Shown piece after piece: positions 26,492 through 34,770 of a DNA stretch of 64,000 nt. Below the pieces are notes generated by a model. It ran no database searches. It saw only the letters and a list, made by a program, of their open reading frames with translations, and was not told the origin of the DNA. Where the stretch lies: NCBI RefSeq assembly GCF_900110605.1, contig NZ_FOFI01000002.1, forward strand, positions 744,001 to 808,000, in the 5' to 3' direction. The translations under genes were made by a program, and so were the position numbers. The stretch is from Epilithonimonas lactis. Lineage in GTDB: Bacteria > Bacteroidota > Bacteroidia > Flavobacteriales > Weeksellaceae. Within the stretch, counting starts at the first letter, position 1; every line of letters begins with the position of its first letter.

Positions 26492-26610
26492 GGGCAGCTT
26501 TTCCGCCTTCCGTTCCCGCTATTTTTATCATTGCGAACGACGAGAATTATTTCGTTGAACTTTTATAGAATCGCAATGAAAAAAATGAGCTCCACTCAAG
26601 TCGGGCTGCG
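26492..26610 (+). repeat. Dispersed repeat B, copy B2
   Basis: Begins GGGCAGCTTTTCCGCCTTCC and ends TCAAGTCGGGCTGCG. The core has a hairpin CATTGCGA / TCGCAATG with a second pairing inside (AACGA with TCGTT). It lies between the convergent M14 peptidase and DUF5958-like genes. Confidence 0.88.
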
Positions 26611-26700
26611 AATTCACATAGAACAACAGTAAGCATAAAACCCAATTTTGTCATTCCGTAGGAATCTAAACGGAGCTATAAATTTGTCAGTAAGGAAACG

Positions 26701-27102
26701 CTAATCGATATTATGCCAAAAATGACCGCATCCATTTCTACAATCTGTACTTCGTCTTTCAGAATCGATGACTTTGAAAATCCAAACAAGTGAGGTTATA
26801 ATTTTTTCTTCTTCATACTTTGGCAAATCTTTAAGTTTTCCGAAAGCAATTTTAGTTGAATTCTTATTTAAAATTACAATAGGAGTTACAGTTGGTTTTA
26901 GTGGAATAGTTGATATTGCTTTTCTATATGCTTCGGATTCATAACTGGATTTATTTGGAATAGCATTAAGGATAAATGTTTCCAATGATTGGATAGTTTG
27001 AATAAAATCAAATTGAGGATGTTGCAAAATAATTTTCACACCATCTTTGTAGTCGACTTTATCTTGAGCAACTTTATTAATTATGATTTCGATTTCTGTC
27101 AC
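26701..27102 (-). CDS. DUF5958-like protein
   Basis: A 133-residue cytoplasmic protein that resembles the DUF5958 family through its C-terminal pattern: LKPTVTPIVIL, then DSERRSTDCRNGCGHFWHNID, with Cys and His residues that could bind a metal. The function is unknown to me. Its start overlaps the stop of the next upstream small gene by 4 bases, so the two form a coupled pair. The pair sits alone between repeat B2 and the M1 peptidase gene. Confidence 0.6.
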   Translation of the reverse strand: MTEIEIIINKVAQDKVDYKDGVKIILQHPQFDFIQTIQSLETFILNAIPNKSSYESEAYRKAISTIPLKPTVTPIVILNKNSTKIAFGKLKDLPKYEEEKIITSLVWIFKVIDSERRSTDCRNGCGHFWHNID

Positions 27103-27389
27103 TTAGTTTTAATTATAAAGAAATCATCTTTAATTACACCTTTATCATCGTAATTCAAAGAATAATGTCCAATCTCCAATCCATTTTTTAAAATTGGTGA
27201 TTGAAAGGAATGAAAACCAGTTTCAAGCAGTTTATATTTGATGACATTTTCATTTATTGAAATATTTTTGTCTTCAATGTCTAAATCTCCTGAAGAATTC
27301 TTTTCAAGCAAATAGTTGAACGAATTTAAAAGTTCATTCTTTAAGTTATGATTTTCAATAAATTCATTAATTTGATTGGTATCTTTCAT
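27099..27389 (-). CDS. Small protein of unknown function, paired with the DUF5958-like gene
   Basis: A 96-residue acidic protein with no signal peptide and no domain I recognise. It opens with a helical, Asn-rich region (NQINEFIENHNLKNELLNSF) and ends with beta-like sequence (GLEIGHYSLNYDD). Its stop overlaps the start of the DUF5958-like gene by 4 bases, indicating coupled translation. Size and arrangement would fit a toxin-immunity or toxin-antitoxin pair, but nothing in the sequence proves it. Confidence 0.65.
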   Translation of the reverse strand: MKDTNQINEFIENHNLKNELLNSFNYLLEKNSSGDLDIEDKNISINENVIKYKLLETGFHSFQSPILKNGLEIGHYSLNYDDKGVIKDDFFIIKTK

Positions 27390-27433
27390 AAGATTTCACA
27401 TAAGTATTCAAATATACTAAGTTCTGATAAAAC

Positions 27434-27463
27434 TTGTCATTCAACAAAAACTTAGTATTTTTG
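27434..27463 (+). promoter_or_regulatory. Promoter of the M1 peptidase gene
   Basis: TTG at 27434-27436, 19 bases, then TATTTTTG at 27456-27463: a full match to the Bacteroidota TTG-N19-TAnnTTTG form. Predicted leader is about 58 bases. Confidence 0.7.
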
Positions 27464-27481
27464 AGACAATTAAAAATAGAA

Positions 27482-27512
27482 AACCTTCAGGAGCGTCAAA
27501 TCTCCAAAGGTT
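27482..27512 (+). promoter_or_regulatory. Hairpin in the leader of the M1 peptidase mRNA
   Basis: AACCTT pairs with AAGGTT and, inside it, GGAG pairs with CTCC, leaving an 8-base loop. It lies between the promoter and the ATG at 27528 with no T run, so it is not a terminator; it could affect translation or mRNA stability. Confidence 0.5.
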
Positions 27513-27527
27513 CACAAAAATAATTCT

Positions 27528-29387
27528 ATGAAAAAACTGCAATTCTCTTTAGTTTTTATTCTTTTCTCTTTGGTCGTTTCGGCGCAGCAAAGTGCTTATT
27601 CCCAACAATATGCAAAATACAAAATGGATATTGATGTAGATGCGGCCAACTTCACTTACCAAGGGAAGCAGACTTTGCAATATCAAAACAATTCGCCAGA
27701 CGAATTGAGAGTGGCGTATTTCCATTTGTATTGGAACGCCTTCAAAGCAGGTTCTATGATGGACCAGCGTGTGACTGGTCAAGGTGTGAATGCGGACAGC
27801 AGATTGGCAAAACGTGTTGGGAATACAGTCATTTCCAGATTGTCTGAAATTCCTAAAAATGAAGAAGGCGCACAAAACATCCGTTGGATAAAGCAGAACG
27901 GAAAAGATCTGAAATTCGAGATTCAGGGAACGGTGATGAAAGTTTATTTGGCAGATGCTATCAAATCAAATGCTTCCACCACGTTCACCATGGAATGGGA
28001 CGCTGTGATCCCAATGCAGATTAGAAGAAGCGGACGTAACAACCGCGAAGGTGTCGATATGACCATGAGCCAATGGTATCCGAAGATCGCGGAATATGAT
28101 TATGACGGCTGGGCAGCTTTTGATTATATCGGAAGAGAATTTCACGCTCCGTTTTCTGATTATGAAGTCAATATCAAAATCGATAAAAACTACGTTATCG
28201 GCGCTGGCGGAAATCTGGAAAATCCATCAGAAGTGAAAGGTTATGATGCAAATGCTGCAACGAAACCGGACATCGCGGGTAAAGTGACCTGGAAGTGGAC
28301 AGCGAAAAACATCCTAGATTTTGCTTGGGCAGCGGACAGAGATTATACTGTTGAAAGTTTCCCAATTCTTGATGGACCAAAGGTTTTCTTAGTTTATCAA
28401 AAATCTGAGAAGACAAAATATTGGTCCGAAATGAAACCGTACATCACAAAATATTACCAGTTGATGAACGCCACTTTCGGCCGTTACAAATGGCCAAGTT
28501 ACTCCTTCATCCAAGGTGGTGACGGTGGAATGGAGTACGGCATGTGTACCATGATCTTGGGTGAAGCCACAAGTTTGGAAGGTCTTAGCGGACTGATGTT
28601 CCACGAAGGCGCGCACTCTTGGTTCCAGCAGATGCTCGCGACCAACGAAAGTGTGAGACCTTGGATGGATGAAGGTTTCACACAGTATGCAGAAGATTTT
28701 GTATCCTACAGATTGTTTCCGCCGAGCGAAGCAAAACCAAATCCTTTTGCGGATGCGATCAGAGCTTATGTTAATTTCACAAAGTCAGGGAAAGAGGAGC
28801 CAGCAGTTTGGTTGGCAGACCACCACGATAATGGCACAGCTTACACCTATGCGAGTTACATCAAAGGTGAAATGTTTTTGGTGCAGTTAGGTTACATCGT
28901 TGGAGAGGAAAATCTCAACCGAATTATGTTGAAATATTACGATGAATGGGCGATGAAACATCCGACAGAAAGAGATTTCATCCACATTGCGCAACAGATC
29001 ACCGGAATGGATCTTAAATGGTTCCAACATTATTGGATCAATACTACCAAAACCATCGACTACGGCATCAAGAATGTAAAATATGATCCAGAATCCACCA
29101 CAATTACTTTAGTGAACAAAGGCGGCGTTCCAATGCCAATCGATTTCAGTATTTTGACCAAAGACAAGAAGGTCGTTAATTATAACATTCCACTCAGTCT
29201 TACCAGAACTTGGAAGTCGAAAGACATCTACGGACCATTTAAAACTTTGCCTTATTGGTCTTGGACACAGCAGGAATATACGTTTACGATTCCTTACACC
29301 AAAACACAATTGTCAGCCATCGGAATTGATTTCAGTCAGCGTTTGGCGGATGTGAATCCTGAGGATAATTATTTGGAAGTAAAATAA
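27528..29387 (+). CDS. M1 family zinc aminopeptidase, exported
   Basis: A 619-residue gluzincin with a signal peptide (about 1-19, ending VVSAQ). The active site is complete: HEGAH at 359-363 (HEXXH) and the third zinc ligand Glu382 in WMDEGFTQYAE, with the expected 18-residue spacing. The exopeptidase motif appears as GGMEYG near 333-338, a variant of GXMEN. The N-terminal beta domain spans about 25-220. It probably removes N-terminal amino acids from peptides in the periplasm or outside the cell. It has a full-consensus promoter and a leader hairpin. Confidence 0.93.
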   Translation: MKKLQFSLVFILFSLVVSAQQSAYSQQYAKYKMDIDVDAANFTYQGKQTLQYQNNSPDELRVAYFHLYWNAFKAGSMMDQRVTGQGVNADSRLAKRVGNTVISRLSEIPKNEEGAQNIRWIKQNGKDLKFEIQGTVMKVYLADAIKSNASTTFTMEWDAVIPMQIRRSGRNNREGVDMTMSQWYPKIAEYDYDGWAAFDYIGREFHAPFSDYEVNIKIDKNYVIGAGGNLENPSEVKGYDANAATKPDIAGKVTWKWTAKNILDFAWAADRDYTVESFPILDGPKVFLVYQKSEKTKYWSEMKPYITKYYQLMNATFGRYKWPSYSFIQGGDGGMEYGMCTMILGEATSLEGLSGLMFHEGAHSWFQQMLATNESVRPWMDEGFTQYAEDFVSYRLFPPSEAKPNPFADAIRAYVNFTKSGKEEPAVWLADHHDNGTAYTYASYIKGEMFLVQLGYIVGEENLNRIMLKYYDEWAMKHPTERDFIHIAQQITGMDLKWFQHYWINTTKTIDYGIKNVKYDPESTTITLVNKGGVPMPIDFSILTKDKKVVNYNIPLSLTRTWKSKDIYGPFKTLPYWSWTQQEYTFTIPYTKTQLSAIGIDFSQRLADVNPEDNYLEVK

Positions 29388-29398
29388 TCTAACAGTGT

Positions 29399-29467
29399 AG
29401 TAATGTAACAATGTATCAATAGCAACGAATTTAAGATTTTCAAATATTGGTAAACTGTTACATTTAT
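29399..29467. repeat. Long imperfect hairpin between the M1 peptidase gene and coaX
   Basis: Arms 29399-29421 and 29445-29467 pair at 18 of 23 positions, including the perfect 9-bp block AATGTAACA / TGTTACATT (29402-29410 with 29456-29464). No T run follows. Same design as the hairpins at 6072, 8032 and 8581, with another word set. Confidence 0.75.
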
Positions 29468-29489
29468 AAATTGGTAAATTAAAAGATTT

Positions 29490-30248
29490 ATGAACAGCAT
29501 CGTAATCAACATAGGAAACACCAATATCCGCTTCGGATTGTTTGATGATGACAATTGTGATCTCTCTTGGGTCATCAACACAAAGCCTTATAAAACGACG
29601 GATGAACTGTATGTTCAGATCCTAATGTTGTATCAGACCTATAAAATTGATGTTGATAAAATTGATAAGATCATCATTGGCTCTGTGGTACCGCAGTTGA
29701 CCAAAGTGGTTGCGAGCGGCATAAAAAAAATTCATAACAAAACGCCCATTATTGTTGACAGGAACACGCCTTCTGGTGTCATTCCCAAATCAAAACAGAT
29801 GGGAACCGATATCTATGCGAATCTTGTGGCGGCGCATAATCTCTATCCTAAACAGAAAAAAATTATTTTGGATTTTGGAACCGCACTCACAGCAAGCTGT
29901 CTAGATGCAAATGGAGAAACTTTGGGTGTGATCATCGCCCCGGGAATTATTACTTCATTAAATAGCTTGATCCAGGGAACGGCGCAATTACCAGAGATAG
30001 AATTGGTAAAGCCGAAATCTGTGCTTGGATTGGACACCATCAGCTGTATGCAAAGCGGAATGGTTTACGGTTTCCTCGGAATGGTGGAAGGTTTTATTGA
30101 TAGGATCAATGATGAGGTTCAAGATCAATGTTTTGTCATCGCAACTGGCGGAGTAAGCCACGTTTACAAACCTTTGACAGACAAGATCAACATCGGTGAT
30201 AGATTGCATACATTAAAGGGACTTTATTTTTTGGGTAAAGATTTTTAG
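29490..30248 (+). CDS. coaX: Type III pantothenate kinase
   Basis: Phosphorylates pantothenate, the first step of coenzyme A synthesis; the later CoaBC step is also encoded in this window. The 252-residue protein has the ASKHA phosphate motif as IGNTN (8-12), TPSGVIPKSKQMGTDIYANL around 90-110 and DFGTALTA for the second phosphate loop. The glycine motif ATGGVSHV lies near the end. The gene follows a hairpin-bearing gap and converges, after 10 bases, on the VOC gene. Confidence 0.95.
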   Translation: MNSIVINIGNTNIRFGLFDDDNCDLSWVINTKPYKTTDELYVQILMLYQTYKIDVDKIDKIIIGSVVPQLTKVVASGIKKIHNKTPIIVDRNTPSGVIPKSKQMGTDIYANLVAAHNLYPKQKKIILDFGTALTASCLDANGETLGVIIAPGIITSLNSLIQGTAQLPEIELVKPKSVLGLDTISCMQSGMVYGFLGMVEGFIDRINDEVQDQCFVIATGGVSHVYKPLTDKINIGDRLHTLKGLYFLGKDF

Positions 30249-30258
30249 TATAGTTTTT

Positions 30259-30639
30259 TTAATTGATATAATTGCTCACTTCGACGAGGTTAAAATCTGG
30301 GTCGCGGAAATAGATGGATTTGATCTTTCCGCTTGCGCCAGTTCTTTCTACGATGCCTTCGATGATTTTGATGTCTTGTTGTTTTAATTCTGTTAAGATA
30401 TCTTCGATTTTGGTTTCGGCGATGAAGCAAAGATCTGCAGAACCAGTTGTTGGCTTTTCAGCTTTTGGTTCAAACTCATTTCCTTTTTGATGAAGGTTGA
30501 TCTTTTGATTTCCAAATTTTAAAGCTTTTCTATCATGGAAAATCACCAATTCAAAACCTAGTACTTTTGTGTAAAATTCAATACTGTTATAAATATCCGA
30601 AACAGTTAGGACAAGATGGTCCAGGTGAGAAATCTTCAT
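30259..30639 (-). CDS. VOC family (glyoxalase-like) protein
   Basis: A 126-residue single-domain protein of the vicinal-oxygen-chelate superfamily. It shows HLDHLVLTVSD at the start (His near residue 8 as a likely metal ligand), the YTKVLGFEL helix, and a C-terminal FRDPDFNLVEVS with the Glu ligand. Substrate unknown; a dioxygenase, lyase or binding role are all possible. It is the last gene of a tight unit Rrf2-tadA-VOC, with 3 bases separating it from tadA. Confidence 0.88.
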   Translation of the reverse strand: MKISHLDHLVLTVSDIYNSIEFYTKVLGFELVIFHDRKALKFGNQKINLHQKGNEFEPKAEKPTTGSADLCFIAETKIEDILTELKQQDIKIIEGIVERTGASGKIKSIYFRDPDFNLVEVSNYIN

Positions 30640-30642
30640 TAG

Positions 30643-31074
30643 TTACCTTTTGTTTTTAAAGAAATCCTTTACGATTTGGGAACATTCATTTTCCATAATT
30701 CCAGTCACGACTTCCGTTTTTGGATGAAGCGATAAAGCCTTATTGATGAAACCTCGTTGTTCATCTCTGGCACCAATCACAACCTTCGTAATCTGGGACC
30801 AACTGAGCGCACCAGCACACATCACGCAAGGCTCCAACGTCACATACATCGTACACTTCTGAAGGTACTTTCCTCCGAGATAATTAGCGCCAGAAGTGAT
30901 GGCCTGCATTTCTGCGTGCGCGGTTACGTCGTTTAAAGTTTCTGTGAGATTGTGTGATTTTGCAATGACCCTATTGTTGGAAACGATGACACAGCCAATC
31001 GGAACTTCATCCTTTTCCAAGGCCAATTCAGCTTCCTGGAAAGCCATTTTCATGAAGTATTCGTCGGTGAACAT
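30643..31074 (-). CDS. tadA: tRNA adenosine(34) deaminase TadA
   Basis: Deaminates A34 to inosine in the anticodon of tRNA-Arg(ACG), an essential reaction in most bacteria. The zinc site is complete: His53 and Glu55 in HAEMQAI and Cys83/Cys86 in EPCVMCAGAL. Length 143 residues is slightly short but intact. It lies directly after the Rrf2 gene with no spacer and before the VOC gene. Another cytidine/guanine-type deaminase is possible, but the motif set favours TadA. Confidence 0.9.
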   Translation of the reverse strand: MFTDEYFMKMAFQEAELALEKDEVPIGCVIVSNNRVIAKSHNLTETLNDVTAHAEMQAITSGANYLGGKYLQKCTMYVTLEPCVMCAGALSWSQITKVVIGARDEQRGFINKALSLHPKTEVVTGIMENECSQIVKDFFKNKR

Positions 31075-31500
31075 TTAGATAGGTGTTGTTTCAGATCTTG
31101 TCATGTCGGCTATGCTCGTGTCTAGAACGGGCAGCATGTTATCTCGCACGTTGATGAGTAATTTTCTGATGCTGCATGTTGCCTCATCTCTACAATCCGA
31201 ACATTTTTCGTAGAAGTTGAGCGATGCACAGGGCAACAGTGCTACGGGACCATCCACAATTCTTATCACATCCAAGACTTTAATGTCTGCCGGATCTTTC
31301 ATCAATGTGTAGCCACCTTCGGCACCTCGCTCACTTTTCAGGATCTTGTTTTGCTTCAACTCGCGAAGGATCTGCTCCAGGAATTTGAGCGGAATACGTT
31401 CGTTCTCCGAAATTTTTTTAGCGGAAAATAATGACGAATTGTCTTTCCTGTTTAAGAAAAGCAAAGTCTTGATTGCGTATTTGACTCTTTTTGAAAGCAT
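31075..31500 (-). CDS. Rrf2 family transcriptional regulator
   Basis: A 141-residue winged-helix regulator. The helix-turn-helix region is at about 25-65 (ISENERIPLKFLEQILRELK), and the wing has SERGAEGGYTL. Four cysteines, Cys91, Cys100, Cys103 and Cys109, lie in the loop where IscR/NsrR-type regulators bind an Fe-S cluster, so redox, iron or NO sensing is likely. The target is unknown. It heads a unit with tadA (zero spacing) and the VOC gene. Confidence 0.92.
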   Translation of the reverse strand: MLSKRVKYAIKTLLFLNRKDNSSLFSAKKISENERIPLKFLEQILRELKQNKILKSERGAEGGYTLMKDPADIKVLDVIRIVDGPVALLPCASLNFYEKCSDCRDEATCSIRKLLINVRDNMLPVLDTSIADMTRSETTPI

Positions 31501-31552
31501 AGTGTAAAAATAATCAAATTTTTATAATTCAGAAATAATATTAATTTCAAAT

Positions 31553-31590
31553 AAAAAAAGCCGTCCTGTTATTAAAAACAAGACGGCCTT
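31553..31590 (-). terminator. Terminator of the fadL-like/SGNH operon
   Basis: Eleven-bp stem with one mismatch (31560-31570 with 31577-31587), followed on the minus strand by a T run. It lies downstream of the SGNH lipoprotein gene. Confidence 0.85.
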
Positions 31591-31607
31591 ATCAAGATTT
31601 TCTATCC

Positions 31608-33140
31608 TTAATTTGGAAATGAAACGCCTGAGTAGGAGTTAGGATTTACAAAAGGAAGATTGGATCTGTATTTTGAGTTGATCGCTTTCAGGAATTCGTT
31701 TGCAACCACTGCGTATCCACGTCCTGTAAGGTGTACACCGTCCAGAGAGAATGTTCCGCCAGTAATGAATTTAGCAGTGTATTTCACACCATTAAATTGA
31801 ATTCCGGACATCGAGTTCAGTTCAGTCATTTTAGCGTTTGCGTTCACGAAAGCCAATCCGTAAGCAGTCGCAAGATTCGCTATTTGTGAATTGTAGGCAT
31901 CCACGGCGGTTTTCACCAAAGCTGCTTCTGTTTTGGTCAATACATATTGATTCTCCAATGGGTAAGAAACTCCGTTTACATTGATAGCAGCTGGTGCAGC
32001 CGGATTAGTGGTTGCAATGACAGAGCTTGCGGTCAACAATACATGATCCTCAGCTGTTGCTTGTCTAGCTTGCCCATAGATTTGTCCAAATGCAGCTGCA
32101 GTAGGAGCACCCAAAGCAGGTGTCAAAGCTGCGGTAAGTTGAACGGATAAATTTGCCAATGACGTATCTTTTATCAACACAGGATTTGCAGAAGTTGCCG
32201 ATAAAAGATTAATTCTATTTCCTTGTCCAAATGCTGTCAAAGCTTGTTTAAGTGGCCCGTATAAACTGGTGTTCAATGCTGTGATGTTTGCACCTAGCGC
32301 CGCTGGCGTCAATGGATTGTAAGGTACCGTTGTGAAATAAGGAATAGAGGTTACATAAGGAATATTCCCGATCACACCTTGTGTAGATCCTGCAGCCTTC
32401 AAAGCATCCAAAACGCCTTTGATGGATCCTGCTACTACAGCTGGGTCTGAGATATCATTAGACCCATATGTTGCGGGATTTGTATTTCCCTTTTGGTCAA
32501 CTCCAGAACCACCGCTCGTTGCGTAGCTTAGAACATCATTATTCCCGATCCAAAGCGAGAAGAATGTTGGTTTTTGAGCAGCAGCATCGCCAGCAACAGT
32601 CGAAGTATTGCTTGTGGAGAATCTTACATAATAAGGATTTGCCGTACCAGCCAAAATCCCGTTTATGTTTCCATAGCCAGGTGCAACAAGATGGAATGAT
32701 TTTGCACCAGGAACTCCCATGTTATTAATGGTTCCTGTAATTTTTTTAGTAACATCCGTTGTAGGTGTCGCGGCAACATTTTTCAATACCGGACTACCAT
32801 TGGCAAATGATTCAATGAACAATTTTGTTCCTAAGATCACGGTGCTTCCCAGTACCATTCCTCCGTTGTTATCTGCCATCAAAGGTTGTACGAATTCTCC
32901 TCCTCCAGCAAACTTCATTTGAGTGGCCACAAGATTTGGATAAGATTCGTTTTGGCCGTCGATGTATAAAGCGTTGTCTCTGTAGCCAGAAGTCAATGAG
33001 TTTCCTAGAGCGATATATTTGGAGAAGTTGGCATCTCCAGAAGTTACAACAACGTCTTCCGTACTGTTTTCAAAATCATTCTGACAGCTTACCGCAAGTA
33101 AAAGTGAAGCTGCTATACTTGATAAAAATATCTTTTTCAT
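31608..33140 (-). CDS. SGNH/GDSL-type hydrolase lipoprotein
   Basis: A 510-residue lipoprotein (signal ending at Cys19, LLAVSC). Block I reads GNSLTSG, with the catalytic Ser48 in a GDSL-variant motif. Block III is WIGNNDVL, and block V is DGVHLTGRGY with the Asp/His of the triad. Long inserted regions rich in Ala, Thr and Asn separate the blocks. It is probably an esterase or lipase on the periplasmic or outer surface. It is transcribed with the FadL-type porin gene 15 bases upstream, which suggests that the two handle a lipid or ester substrate together; this is inference. Confidence 0.88.
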   Translation of the reverse strand: MKKIFLSSIAASLLLAVSCQNDFENSTEDVVVTSGDANFSKYIALGNSLTSGYRDNALYIDGQNESYPNLVATQMKFAGGGEFVQPLMADNNGGMVLGSTVILGTKLFIESFANGSPVLKNVAATPTTDVTKKITGTINNMGVPGAKSFHLVAPGYGNINGILAGTANPYYVRFSTSNTSTVAGDAAAQKPTFFSLWIGNNDVLSYATSGGSGVDQKGNTNPATYGSNDISDPAVVAGSIKGVLDALKAAGSTQGVIGNIPYVTSIPYFTTVPYNPLTPAALGANITALNTSLYGPLKQALTAFGQGNRINLLSATSANPVLIKDTSLANLSVQLTAALTPALGAPTAAAFGQIYGQARQATAEDHVLLTASSVIATTNPAAPAAINVNGVSYPLENQYVLTKTEAALVKTAVDAYNSQIANLATAYGLAFVNANAKMTELNSMSGIQFNGVKYTAKFITGGTFSLDGVHLTGRGYAVVANEFLKAINSKYRSNLPFVNPNSYSGVSFPN

Positions 33141-33155
33141 AATTAGTTCTTATTT

Positions 33156-34391
33156 TTAAAATGCGTTGTAAGATAATCCTAGACCAAAATAGAATGCTTT
33201 GGCTTTGGCCTGTCCGTAGAAACTATTATAAGAGTTGTTCACATTTCTGCTTTGTGGCATCGCGTAACCTCCCGCAAGATCTACTCCAAGCTTGTTGAAT
33301 TTGAATCCAAGTCCAGCAGTTACTACATAAGAGTCAAAGGAAGGGGTTTCTGGGATGAAGTTCTCATCAGAATATGGAGATTCATCGTAGTACCATCCTA
33401 GTCTTGCAGCGATCATGTCGGTCACCATGTATTGGGTTCCAACTCTAAAAGTTTTTGTGTTCTTGAAATTTTTAGGCGCTACCAAGATTGTTGGATCCGC
33501 TTGATTTCCTACAGGCGCATTGGCAAAATCCAAAGTCAACTTGTTATATCTCTCCCAACCGTGATAGTTGAAATCTGCAGAAACCTGCCATTTCGGTGTT
33601 ACTTTGTATGTTGCTCCCAAAGTGATCTCATCTACCAAAGGTAAAGTTGCTGTGAAGTTATCTACACCGCCTGTCGCTGCCAGTCCGATGTTCGGGTAAA
33701 GTGCTGGAGAAATATTGAAGGTCGCTTTTCCTTCTTTTGCTTCCATGTCCACTGGCGAACGGTAAGCAATACTGACGTCCCACTTGGTGTCTGGCTGGAA
33801 ATAGAAACCAAATCCAAAACCGTGACCAGTAGCTTCGTCATCTAAAAGATTAAGAGAACCGCCTAATTGAGTGACTCTTTTGGTCCAATCTACTTTTCCT
33901 TTTGCGTAGATATAGCTAGCTCCGAAAGAAGCCCATGGTGCCAATTTTACAGAGATCATTGGTTGGAAGAAGAAACTTTTCAATTCTAATTTTTCTACCA
34001 ATTCTGCACCTTCCCAATTGGTGGGATACTGGATTGTACTTCCAAAAGGCGTCGAGAAGCTGAAACCTAAGGACAAGTTGTCTAGTACTTTATAAGCAAC
34101 CGCCGCGTAGATCGGTGTTCCCAAAGGATTATCGGTTTCGGTTTGTTGCAATGTGCTTGTGTTTTGGAACGTCACTTTGTTGGATGCTCCAAAGCCACCT
34201 GCTACAACACTCAGTTTTGCAGGGATAAAAGAAATACCGGCAGGATTGAAAAATGCAACACTTGCATCTTCTGCATGGGCGCTGGTATGAGCCATTGCCA
34301 ACTGCTTTACGCCCTGAAGAGATACTCGGAATCCTCCTGCGTATGCCATTACACCGGCTGTGAGAGCCGCGGTCATCAAAATTCTTTTCAT
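33156..34391 (-). CDS. OmpP1/FadL family outer membrane transport protein
   Basis: A 411-residue outer membrane beta-barrel of the FadL family, which passes hydrophobic compounds such as long-chain fatty acids. It has a signal peptide (about 1-18, ending VMAYA) and the N-terminal hatch signature AHTSAHAEDASVAFFNPAGI, and it ends in an aromatic-rich strand (FGLGLSYNAF) as expected for BAM recognition. It forms an operon with the SGNH hydrolase gene. A promoter box lies 20 bases upstream. Confidence 0.93.
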   Translation of the reverse strand: MKRILMTAALTAGVMAYAGGFRVSLQGVKQLAMAHTSAHAEDASVAFFNPAGISFIPAKLSVVAGGFGASNKVTFQNTSTLQQTETDNPLGTPIYAAVAYKVLDNLSLGFSFSTPFGSTIQYPTNWEGAELVEKLELKSFFFQPMISVKLAPWASFGASYIYAKGKVDWTKRVTQLGGSLNLLDDEATGHGFGFGFYFQPDTKWDVSIAYRSPVDMEAKEGKATFNISPALYPNIGLAATGGVDNFTATLPLVDEITLGATYKVTPKWQVSADFNYHGWERYNKLTLDFANAPVGNQADPTILVAPKNFKNTKTFRVGTQYMVTDMIAARLGWYYDESPYSDENFIPETPSFDSYVVTAGLGFKFNKLGVDLAGGYAMPQSRNVNNSYNSFYGQAKAKAFYFGLGLSYNAF

Positions 34392-34410
34392 ATGATTATT
34401 ATTAATGTTC

Positions 34411-34418
34411 CAAATTTA
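34411..34418 (-). promoter_or_regulatory. Promoter -7 box of the fadL-like gene
   Basis: Minus-strand TAAATTTG matches TAnnTTTG. A TTG lies 15 bases further upstream, shorter than the usual 17-23. Confidence 0.5.
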
Positions 34419-34737
34419 TAATTATTTTAATAACAATGACGAAAAAACACAAAAAATGTTAAACATTGTTATTCAAAGAATAGTTGTTTAATACTTACTC
34501 ATTATTAACTATTTGAAGTACATTTAATTATGTGTCTATTTCGAATTTATTTCATCTTAGTTTAGTTTTAAACAATATCATGTAAAACATAATAAAATGA
34601 TTGTTTTACATTTGTGTTAATCATAAATTTATGTCATTTTAGGTATTGATTTATTAATATTAACTTTATATTAACTAAAAATTAATAAAAAAGTGTTTTT
34701 AAAAAATATATTCATCAAGCTTAAATAAAATTTATAT
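34419..34737. other. AT-rich divergent intergenic region upstream of ricT
   Basis: About 320 very AT-rich bases without a gene between the fadL-like gene and ricT. It holds a 13-base palindrome (34455-34467), a 10-bp inverted repeat with a 12-base spacer (34580-34611) and a -7-like box TACATTTG (34607-34614) that overlaps the right arm. Confidence 0.6.
34580..34611. promoter_or_regulatory. 10-bp inverted repeat, candidate operator
   Basis: ATGTAAAACA (34580-34589) and its exact reverse complement TGTTTTACAT (34602-34611), separated by 12 bases. The right arm overlaps a TAnnTTTG box at 34607-34614. The symmetry fits a dimeric regulator, but no regulator is identified. Confidence 0.5.
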
Positions 34738-34745
34738 TAACTTTG
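34738..34745 (+). promoter_or_regulatory. Promoter -7 box of ricT-gldH-pbp1A
   Basis: TAACTTTG matches TAnnTTTG, 25 bases before the start at 34771. Confidence 0.55.
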
Positions 34746-34770
34746 CAATCAGACATAAAAAAATTAAAAT

